The notes beneath the pieces were generated by a model. It was given only the letters and a program-made list of their open reading frames with translations. It searched no databases and was not told where the DNA came from. The translations under genes and the position numbers were made by a program. This document shows, in pieces, positions 19,196 through 27,220 of a DNA stretch of 38,426 nucleotides. This DNA is from an uncultured Campylobacterales bacterium. GTDB lineage: Bacteria > Campylobacterota > Campylobacteria > Campylobacterales > Arcobacteraceae. Location: positions 1-38,426 of the forward strand of contig CAJQLJ010000058.1 of the NCBI GenBank assembly GCA_905479135.1, given 5' to 3'. Position 1 is the first letter of the stretch, and every line of letters starts with the position of its first letter.

Positions 19196-19278
19196 ACACT
19201 TTAATAGTAAAAGTATGCACTCCTTTTTTTTAAGAATACTATCATATTTATACCTAAATAAACTTTTAGATTATGCTT

Positions 19279-20337
19279 CTAATATTTAATTCTTTTGATA
19301 ATATCTCTTTTGCTAATTTTATGTTTCTTATCTTTGTAAATATTTTCTTCTAAGAGTTTAATAAAAGAGCTAAAATCTTCATTATTTTTATCTTTTATTA
19401 AATGCAAATACAGTTCTTTATCATTTTTACTTTTTTTAATTTTAATATATAAAGATGTCTTTTTCTTTTTATTATAAGCTTTGAAATATTTAAATACAAA
19501 AAGAGACATAAAGCCAAGAAGAATACCCCCTAGAGCAAAGATATATTTTAACTTATAATCATCGCCTAAGTTGACTTTTGCTTCTTCTACCTCTATATAA
19601 ATAGGCTTAGTTCTTACTTCTGTAATCATTTCCTTCTGCATATCAAAATATTTTAGAGAAAAAGATGGAATTGTAAAACTTTTATCAGCAACTACTAAAA
19701 ACTTTTGAGTAAAAATACCTTCGTAACTTTTATCAACAAACTCTTTTTCTACTATTGAAATATCTTTAAATACAGTTTGTTCTTCTATGAACAAAGAAAA
19801 GTCTTTAATATCTTGAATATTTCCTTTTCCTTTTATTTCTAAAGTTAAAGAAACAGATTCATTTGCTTTTAATTTGCTTTTATTTACCTCTGCTAAAATA
19901 CTATAATCGCCTTGTATAGGAATGTTTTCTGCTAAAGGATAGACTTCTATTCTTAGTTCATTTGAATATTCTTTTTTCCATTTTATGTATTTTCTTATCT
20001 TTTTATTGCTGATATTAATTTTTTGTTTAGGAAGACTAAATTCTCCTGTACTTTTAGCATCTATTAAATATTCATAAACATAAGTAGTAGAATTTTCTTT
20101 TTTTATAATTTGATTGTATGTTAATTTTTTACTCCAAAAATCATCTGTATCATAATCTTCAAAGTAAACTTGAGTATTTTTATCTTCGCCACTTAGAACT
20201 AATTTTAAAGTAACTTTTACTGTTTCATTTAAAAATATACTTTTTTTTGAAATTGCTTGTGTAAATTGAACATTTCCAAATAAATATGATGGTAAGAATA
20301 TTAATAAAAGTATCCTACCAAGGTTTTTTATTATCAT
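19279..20337 (-). CDS. BatD-like protein
   Basis: Signal peptide, oxygen-tolerance/BatD-like beta-rich domains, C-terminal TM, last gene of the VWA operon. Confidence 0.7.
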   Translation of the reverse strand: MIIKNLGRILLLIFLPSYLFGNVQFTQAISKKSIFLNETVKVTLKLVLSGEDKNTQVYFEDYDTDDFWSKKLTYNQIIKKENSTTYVYEYLIDAKSTGEFSLPKQKINISNKKIRKYIKWKKEYSNELRIEVYPLAENIPIQGDYSILAEVNKSKLKANESVSLTLEIKGKGNIQDIKDFSLFIEEQTVFKDISIVEKEFVDKSYEGIFTQKFLVVADKSFTIPSFSLKYFDMQKEMITEVRTKPIYIEVEEAKVNLGDDYKLKYIFALGGILLGFMSLFVFKYFKAYNKKKKTSLYIKIKKSKNDKELYLHLIKDKNNEDFSSFIKLLEENIYKDKKHKISKRDIIKRIKY

Positions 20338-21082
20338 TTATAATTCCTTTTTCAAGTGGAATAAGTAGCGTATTAGTTTTATTTATATTTATGCTTTTAT
20401 TCCATTTTTGTTCAAAATAAGTATTAAATAGTAATTTATTATTTTCATTTGAATCAAGTTCTTCTAATTTTTCCTTAATTAAAATATTTTCATCTTCATA
20501 ATCAAACACTCCTATTTCTATATCATTGTTATTCTTTTTTCTTTTTGATTCGGATAAAAGTGTATCTTCATCAAAATCAGAATCTTCAAATAAAGTATCT
20601 TTATTAGTTTCAAATAATTTACCTTTTCTATCTAGAAATGTTTTATTTTTATAAGTTTTATCTTTTAAAGTACTTTTTTCTGTATAGAGGTTTTTTAATC
20701 TAGCAAGTTCCAAATTAAATTTTGTTTTTTCATCTTTCTTATAGTTTAATGCTTTTTCATTATAAGATATTACTTGTTCAAAATCCCCTAATTTTGCATA
20801 AGTATTGGCCATATTATGATTCACTTGATGTAATAAACTTATGTCTTTTACTTTTTTATAGTAAATTATAGCCTTGTCATATTCTTCAAGAATATATAAT
20901 ATATTAGCTATGTTATAAAATATTTTGTCATTTTTATTTTTTATTTTTTCAAAATTGGCCAATGATAATTCATATTTATTATCTTCAAGAAAATCATTCC
21001 CTTTGAAAAGGTAATAATCATCTAGAATATCTGCTTGTAAAAAGTGCGTAGAAAAAAGAATGCACATTACTATAAATCTCAT
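20315..21082 (-). CDS. TPR repeat protein (BatC/BatE-like)
   Basis: Signal peptide and TPR-like repeats (YNIANILYILEEYDKAIIYYKKV; HNMANTYAKLGDFEQVISYNEKAL). Confidence 0.75.
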   Translation of the reverse strand: MRFIVMCILFSTHFLQADILDDYYLFKGNDFLEDNKYELSLANFEKIKNKNDKIFYNIANILYILEEYDKAIIYYKKVKDISLLHQVNHNMANTYAKLGDFEQVISYNEKALNYKKDEKTKFNLELARLKNLYTEKSTLKDKTYKNKTFLDRKGKLFETNKDTLFEDSDFDEDTLLSESKRKKNNNDIEIGVFDYEDENILIKEKLEELDSNENNKLLFNTYFEQKWNKSININKTNTLLIPLEKGIINDNKKPW

Positions 21083-21954
21083 CTAAAGCCTTTTATTTCA
21101 AATCTTGACAACATAAAAAATAGAAAAGAAAAAATTATAAAGATATAAAACAACTCTATTTTATTTTCAGAACTAACCTCAATACTGGAATCAAACTTCT
21201 TCCTAATTGAGTCTATTATTATTTTAAAATCATTATTTTTCAAAGAGTATTCTTGAGACAATCCATCTGTTTTGCTACTTAATATATTGATATTTTGATT
21301 TAATTTTGAAATTACAATGTCTTGATTTTTATTTTTTACTAACTCTTCTTTATATTTTATAACGCTACCTTGTTTTGATGCAATTAAATAACTATAAACA
21401 GAGATATTATTTTTGTTTGCATAGTTTACCTCATCAGTAAAATTATCTTCATCCCCTCCATCACTTATTAGCAAAATCACTTTATTTTTTCTATGTTTTA
21501 ATATCTCATTTGAAGCTTTTAAGATTGATAAAAAATTTGTTCCATCTTTATTAATATTTTTTAAATCAATATTTTTTGTTAAGAATGAAATGATTTCATA
21601 ATTATTGCTTGAAGGTATTATCATATAAGTTTGGTTGGAAAATCCTAGTAATGCTATTTTTTCACCCTGTAAGTTTTTTAAAAGTTGTGCTATTTTTTCT
21701 TTTGCAAAATCAAACCTATTGGGTTTCACATCTTGACTTAACATTGATTTTGAAACGTCTAAAGCTATAACAAACTCAATATCTAATATTTTACTTTTAG
21801 CATTTGATGAAATAATAACTGGTCGAGAAAGTGCAATTACAATACAGATAAAACTTGATATCAAAAATATTGCTTTTCTGTCCATTTTATATCTATAAAT
21901 ATAAATAAGAACAAAAAGAAGTAAATATAAAAATTCTATATTTATAAAATTCAT
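21079..21954 (-). CDS. VWA domain membrane protein (BatB-like)
   Basis: MIDAS motif ALDVSKSM, TM segments at both ends. Confidence 0.85.
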   Translation of the reverse strand: MNFINIEFLYLLLFVLIYIYRYKMDRKAIFLISSFICIVIALSRPVIISSNAKSKILDIEFVIALDVSKSMLSQDVKPNRFDFAKEKIAQLLKNLQGEKIALLGFSNQTYMIIPSSNNYEIISFLTKNIDLKNINKDGTNFLSILKASNEILKHRKNKVILLISDGGDEDNFTDEVNYANKNNISVYSYLIASKQGSVIKYKEELVKNKNQDIVISKLNQNINILSSKTDGLSQEYSLKNNDFKIIIDSIRKKFDSSIEVSSENKIELFYIFIIFSFLFFMLSRFEIKGFR

Positions 21955-22838
21955 TTTTTAATCCTATTTATAAAAATCAATATCATTAAACAAATTAAGG
22001 AAAAGATAAGTGAGTATTTATAAAAATATTGGATTTCTATACGTTTTGATATTTCTATTTTACTTTTTTCTAATTCATCAATTGAGTCGTAAATACTTGC
22101 TAATCCTTTAGCTTCTGAACTTACGAAAAACTTTCCATTAGTTTGCTTTGCAATTAAAGATAAGGCTTCTTTATTATAATCACCTTCTTCTCCAATTGCT
22201 ATAGTATAAACCTTTATATTATATTTTTTTGCATTTTGGATAGCTATTTGCAAAGGTACACTTTCTTTAGTATTTATTCCATCTGTTAAAAGTATTAAAA
22301 TCTTGTTTTTATTTCTTATTTCTTTAAATAAATTTGAACTAACATATAATGCTTCATTAAGTGCCGTTCCAATATTTCCAGCAACACCAATTTCAATATA
22401 TTTTAAGATGTCCAATAAAGGTTTCTTATCATAGGTAAAAGGAACAGCTATATAAACATCTTGTGCAAATAAAGTTAAACCCAATCTATCAAATTTTCTT
22501 TTTTCAACAAACATTCTTATAATTTCTTTGGTATTTTCAAATTTATCCTTACTTCTCATACTTTCACTAGCATCAATACTTAAAACTATTTCATAACCTT
22601 CTGCACTCTCTTCAGATATAGTTTTTGTCTTAATTGGACTAGCCAATGAAAAAGCTAAGAATAAAACCATTAGAAATTCTAAAATACTATGTAAGTCTTT
22701 TTTCTTTTTAACGATTGATTCTAAGACTTCCATATTTGAGAAGTAAACTTCTTTTAGCTTTTTTTTACATAATAATTTACACAATATATAAAGTAAAACA
22801 ATTAAAAAAGCTAATGGATATTCAAACTGCCAAGTCAT
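21951..22838 (-). CDS. VWA domain membrane protein (BatA-like)
   Basis: MIDAS motif LSIDASESM, LLTDGINT, TM segments at both ends. Confidence 0.87.
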   Translation of the reverse strand: MTWQFEYPLAFLIVLLYILCKLLCKKKLKEVYFSNMEVLESIVKKKKDLHSILEFLMVLFLAFSLASPIKTKTISEESAEGYEIVLSIDASESMRSKDKFENTKEIIRMFVEKRKFDRLGLTLFAQDVYIAVPFTYDKKPLLDILKYIEIGVAGNIGTALNEALYVSSNLFKEIRNKNKILILLTDGINTKESVPLQIAIQNAKKYNIKVYTIAIGEEGDYNKEALSLIAKQTNGKFFVSSEAKGLASIYDSIDELEKSKIEISKRIEIQYFYKYSLIFSLICLMILIFINRIKK

Positions 22839-23217
22839 CTATATACTCTTTTAGTAATATCTTTAAATCTTTAGATAAAGCGATATCTTTTCTTTGATAT
22901 TTTAATGGTTCTATTTTTAATAATATTCTTTCTAATCTAAGATTATTATCTTCACTTTTGCATTGTTTAGCAAGAAGTGTAAATTCATATAGAACTTTTC
23001 TGGTTTCACAAGTATCAAAATCAAGACTTTTTAACTTTGTAATTAACTCTACTTCTTTTGATATGTATAGGTTTTCTTTTTTTTTCAGCTTTTTTATTAA
23101 AAAAAATATAAGCATAAGCAATATTATTAAACAAAGCAGTATATAAACATAATAGAGGTAATCAATTTTAAGTTCCACAAAATTCATATTGCCTTGAAAT
23201 TTATCGTATGTATTCAT
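22822..23217 (-). CDS. Small single-TM protein of the VWA/MoxR operon (DUF4381-like)
   Basis: 131 aa with one TM near the N-terminus; position between the DUF58 and VWA genes. Confidence 0.6.
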   Translation of the reverse strand: MNTYDKFQGNMNFVELKIDYLYYVYILLCLIILLMLIFFLIKKLKKKENLYISKEVELITKLKSLDFDTCETRKVLYEFTLLAKQCKSEDNNLRLERILLKIEPLKYQRKDIALSKDLKILLKEYIDDLAV

Positions 23218-24047
23218 TTTACATCTTTAAAGAAAGTTCTTAATGTTTCATAAGGATTTTCATGGGTATAAAACTTTTTATATTTTATATTATAATTTTT
23301 AAAATACTCTTCAAGCTTTTTATCATAATCTTTCATGTATTTATCATATTCTTTTATTGTCTTTGCATCTATATTCATATTCTTTTTATTTAAACTATTT
23401 GTATTAACAATATTATAGTCACCATGAAAGGAAAGATTCTCTTCTTTTTTATCTCTAATAACACAACAGTATATTTCATAATTTAAAAACAGTTCTTCAA
23501 ACTCTGGTAACTTTAAAAAATCTCCAACAAAAAAGATTATGGATTTTGTTTTTACTTTCTTTAATATACAGTTTTGAAGCTCTTTATAATTAATATTAGT
23601 ATTTAAAGCATCTAATGTAATTAATTTGTCGTAAGCTAGGTTCATATAGTTTTTGTTTGAAGAAAATTCGAAAAAAAACTTTTCTTGTTCATCAAAAGAT
23701 AATAAAGCAAGAGAGTCTTTATTCTTTAATGTAATATAATTTAATGCGGTAAAAACCGTAAGTGCTAAATTTTTTTTCGAATTTTCTTCAAAATATAAAC
23801 CACCACTATTTAAGTAGCCTACTAAAACATTTATTTGTTTATTATCAAAAAAAGTGTTTACACTTGGAGTTCTAGTTCTTGCAGTAATTTTCCAATTTAA
23901 ATGTCTTATATCATCATCTATTGTATATTCTCTTACCTCATTAAACTCAAAAGCACTACCACTAACAGTACTAATATGTTCTCCATAATTGTTTGAGAAA
24001 AACTTTTTTCTAGTTTGCAAGACTATGTCTTTTAGTTGATTAAACAT
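23214..24047 (-). CDS. DUF58 domain-containing protein
   Basis: Contains EVREYTIDDDIRHLNWKITARTRTPSVNTF, the DUF58 signature region (REY..GDD.R.I.W..tAR). Confidence 0.92.
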   Translation of the reverse strand: MFNQLKDIVLQTRKKFFSNNYGEHISTVSGSAFEFNEVREYTIDDDIRHLNWKITARTRTPSVNTFFDNKQINVLVGYLNSGGLYFEENSKKNLALTVFTALNYITLKNKDSLALLSFDEQEKFFFEFSSNKNYMNLAYDKLITLDALNTNINYKELQNCILKKVKTKSIIFFVGDFLKLPEFEELFLNYEIYCCVIRDKKEENLSFHGDYNIVNTNSLNKKNMNIDAKTIKEYDKYMKDYDKKLEEYFKNYNIKYKKFYTHENPYETLRTFFKDVK

Positions 24048-24985
24048 TATGGCGAAGGGATAACTTCAATTATTTTATTTAAAATATCATTTGCTGTTAT
24101 ATTATTTGTATTGGCGTTATAATTTAATATGATTCTATGTTCTAAAACTTGATGAACTACTTGTATAACATCATAAGGTGTCACAAAGTCTTTTCCATTT
24201 AGAAAAGCTCTTACTTTACATGCATTATGTAAATCAATAGTTCCTCTAGGACTTGCTCCAAATAAAATATATTTTGATATATCTTCAATATTGTATTTAG
24301 AAGGTTCTCTTGTAGCAAATATTATTTTTAATATATACTTTGAGATTTCATCATCAAGATGAACCTCTTTAACTTTTTGTTTTAAAGTTTCTAAGTTTTT
24401 GAAACTAAGAACTTGATTAATCACTTCAAAACCTTTACTCGTAGCTCTTTTAGCAATTTCGAATTCTTCATCAAAACTGTTGTAATCAACTTTTACTTTT
24501 AGCATAAACCTGTCTAAACTGGCTTCAGGTAAATCATACGTTCCATCTTGATCAATAGGATTTGAAGTAGCTAAAACCATAAAAGGAGAATCAAGTTTAA
24601 AAGTAGTTTCACCAATTGTTACTTGTTTTTCTGCCATTGCTTCAAGTAATGCTGATTGTACTTTTGCCCCTGCTCGATTTATTTCATCAGCTAAAAGTAA
24701 ATTTGTAAAAATAGGACCATGCTTGATTGAAAATTCATTTTTCTTTAAATCTAAAATCTCATTACCTGTTATGTCTGATGGAAGTAAATCAGGAGTAAAT
24801 TGAACTCTTTTAAAATTTAAACCCATTGTTTGGGCAAAAGATTTAACAGCTGTAGTTTTTGCAACACCAGGAACTCCTTCTAATAATATATGACCATTTG
24901 ATAATAAAGCGATAAGAATACTATCGATTAAATTATCATGTCCAACTATTACTTTTTTGATTTCCTTTTTTATATCATCTATCAT
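24047..24985 (-). CDS. MoxR family AAA+ ATPase
   Basis: ILLEGVPGVAKTTAVKSFA Walker A, RVQFTPDLLPSDITGNEI, LLADEINRAGAKVQSALLEAMAE. Confidence 0.96.
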   Translation of the reverse strand: MIDDIKKEIKKVIVGHDNLIDSILIALLSNGHILLEGVPGVAKTTAVKSFAQTMGLNFKRVQFTPDLLPSDITGNEILDLKKNEFSIKHGPIFTNLLLADEINRAGAKVQSALLEAMAEKQVTIGETTFKLDSPFMVLATSNPIDQDGTYDLPEASLDRFMLKVKVDYNSFDEEFEIAKRATSKGFEVINQVLSFKNLETLKQKVKEVHLDDEISKYILKIIFATREPSKYNIEDISKYILFGASPRGTIDLHNACKVRAFLNGKDFVTPYDVIQVVHQVLEHRIILNYNANTNNITANDILNKIIEVIPSP

Positions 24986-25145
24986 TAAATATTCCTATTT
25001 TTACTTTAAAATGGTTTTGATTATACAATAAATTATACTTATAATTTTTGAAAATGTATTAATTAGCAATTTAAAAGTAGTTAATTATTATGAAAACATA
25101 ATTTGGATAATATAAATTATAAATAATGAAATAATAAGAAGTAAA

Positions 25146-26351
25146 ATGATCACATTAAACGATGTTAAAAATGCAAAAAAAAGATTAGCAAATACAGTTT
25201 TAAATACTCCCTTAGTTAAAGCTCCAATTTTAAGTAATGATTTAAACGCCCAAATATATTTAAAAGAAGATAATTTACAACTAACAGGTAGTTTTAAAAT
25301 TAGAGGTGCTTTTAATAAACTAGCAATGATGGACGATAAGGTAAGAAAAAATGGAGTAGTTGCTGCAAGTGCAGGAAATCATGCTCAAGGTTTAGCATAT
25401 GCTGCAAAACACTTTAATTGTGAAGCAACTATATTCATGCCAGAGTCAACACCACTTACAAAAATAAGTGGTGTTAAATCATATGGTGCGAATGTAGTTT
25501 TAATTGGAGAAAACTTTGATGAAGCATATGCAAAGGCAAGAATATTTGCCAATGAAAATAAAAAAGAATTCATTCACCCATTTGCAGATGATGCAGTTAT
25601 TGCAGGTCAAGGTACAATTGCTTTAGAAATCTTAGAAAAAATTGAAGATATTGAACACATAGTTATTCCAATTGGTGGGGGAGGATTAATTTCTGGAATT
25701 GCAATTGCAGCAAAAGAAATAAACCCAAATATAAAAATAACAGGTGTTGTTGCAAGTGGTGCTAGAGGAATGAAAGAATCTTTTGAAGCTAGGATGCCAA
25801 TTGATTCAGTATCAGTAAAAACTATTGCTGATGGAATTGCTGTAAGAGATGTGACACCTAAATTACTTGATATTATTTTAGAATATGTAGATGAAATAGT
25901 TGAAGTAAGTGATAATGAGATTGCAAATGCTATTTTATTTTTATTAGAAAAGCATAAACTAATTGTTGAAGGCGCAGGTGCTGTTGCAACTGCTGCTATT
26001 ATGCATAGAAAAGTAGATGTTGAAGATCAAAAAGTTTGTTCAATTGTTTGTGGTGGAAATATTGATGTAACTATGCTTTCTTTGATTATTGATAAAGGTT
26101 TAGTAAAATCATTTAGAAAAATGAATCTAATAGTAACACTAATGGATAAACCTGGCGCACTTATGAGATTAACTGATGTATTAAGACAAAGTGAGGCAAA
26201 TATTGTGCAAATAGATTATGATAGAAACTCTGTAAAGCTTGAGTTTGGTGAAGCTCATGTTACTATTGCTGTTGAAACAAAAGGTGAAGAACACCAAAAA
26301 CTTATACGTGAAAATTTGAAACAAAGTGGATATAGATTTAAACAAATATAA
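25146..26351 (+). CDS. ilvA: Threonine ammonia-lyase
   Basis: PLP lysine motif LTGSFKIRGAFNKL, SAGNHAQGLAYAA, GGGGLISGIA, C-terminal ACT-like domain. Confidence 0.93.
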   Translation: MITLNDVKNAKKRLANTVLNTPLVKAPILSNDLNAQIYLKEDNLQLTGSFKIRGAFNKLAMMDDKVRKNGVVAASAGNHAQGLAYAAKHFNCEATIFMPESTPLTKISGVKSYGANVVLIGENFDEAYAKARIFANENKKEFIHPFADDAVIAGQGTIALEILEKIEDIEHIVIPIGGGGLISGIAIAAKEINPNIKITGVVASGARGMKESFEARMPIDSVSVKTIADGIAVRDVTPKLLDIILEYVDEIVEVSDNEIANAILFLLEKHKLIVEGAGAVATAAIMHRKVDVEDQKVCSIVCGGNIDVTMLSLIIDKGLVKSFRKMNLIVTLMDKPGALMRLTDVLRQSEANIVQIDYDRNSVKLEFGEAHVTIAVETKGEEHQKLIRENLKQSGYRFKQI

Positions 26352-26441
26352 ATTTAATACAAAATCTTTATTTGTTTTTTAGAAAACAAATCCTATAATG
26401 CATGAATAATTTAGTATTGAGAAACAAACAAAAGGAAGAAA

Positions 26442-27128
26442 ATGGAAGGAAGACTATTTACATTTTTGGGATCAATCGGTGGTCACGGCCAAGAATGGAT
26501 CATCTTATCACACTTTGTCCTTGTGGTAGGAATAGTATTTTTATTAGCAAGAGCAGCTACAAAAAGGTTACAGTTAGTACCTAATGGTTCGCAAAACCTT
26601 ATGGAAGCATATATTGGTGGAGTTATATCTATGGGTGCTGATACAATGGGTGAAGCAAACGCAAGAAGATATTTACCATTAATTGGTTCATTAGGAATAG
26701 TAATTGTTGTTTCAAACTTAATGGGAGTTATTCCAGGTTTTGAATCACCAACTGCAAATATTAACTTTACTTTATCATTAGCATTAATCGTATTTGTTTA
26801 CTACAATTACGTTGGTATTAAAACAAATGGTTTTATCAATTACTTTAAACATTTTATGGGGCCAATGCCTGTATTAGCACCATTAATGTTCCCAATTGAA
26901 ATCATTTCACATATATCAAGAATTATTTCATTATCTTTTAGACTTTTTGGAGCTATTAGAGGTGATGATATGTTCTTAATGGTACTTCTAATGTTAGTAC
27001 CTTGGATTGTGCCACTTTCTGGATTCTTTATGTTAACAGCATTTGGTGTATTACAAGCATTTATTTTCATGATCTTAACATATGTATATATCGCAGGATC
27101 AGTTATGATGGCTGAAGAAGATCACTAA
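26442..27128 (+). CDS. atpB: F0F1 ATP synthase subunit a
   Basis: ISLSFRLFGAIRGDDM, FPIEIISHISRIISL and multiple TM segments; orphan, as commonly seen in Campylobacterota. Confidence 0.96.
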   Translation: MEGRLFTFLGSIGGHGQEWIILSHFVLVVGIVFLLARAATKRLQLVPNGSQNLMEAYIGGVISMGADTMGEANARRYLPLIGSLGIVIVVSNLMGVIPGFESPTANINFTLSLALIVFVYYNYVGIKTNGFINYFKHFMGPMPVLAPLMFPIEIISHISRIISLSFRLFGAIRGDDMFLMVLLMLVPWIVPLSGFFMLTAFGVLQAFIFMILTYVYIAGSVMMAEEDH

Positions 27129-27143
27129 AACCAAATATCTATT

Positions 27144-27206
27144 TTGTGTTCTTAACTGAACACAAGGTGATTAAAAAAGGGACAAGTTTAACTTGTCCCT
27201 TTTTTT
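27144..27206 (+). terminator. Tandem hairpins downstream of atpB, the second with T-run
   Basis: TTGTGTTC (27144-27151)/GAACACAA (27158-27165), then GGGACAAG (27179-27186)/CTTGTCCC (27192-27199) plus T7. Confidence 0.85.
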
Positions 27207-27220
27207 ATGCCTAAATATTT

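Noticed and set aside
26402-26584. 60-aa plus-strand ORF overlapping the atpB start
   Set aside because: Different frame over conserved atpB coding sequence with no independent support.
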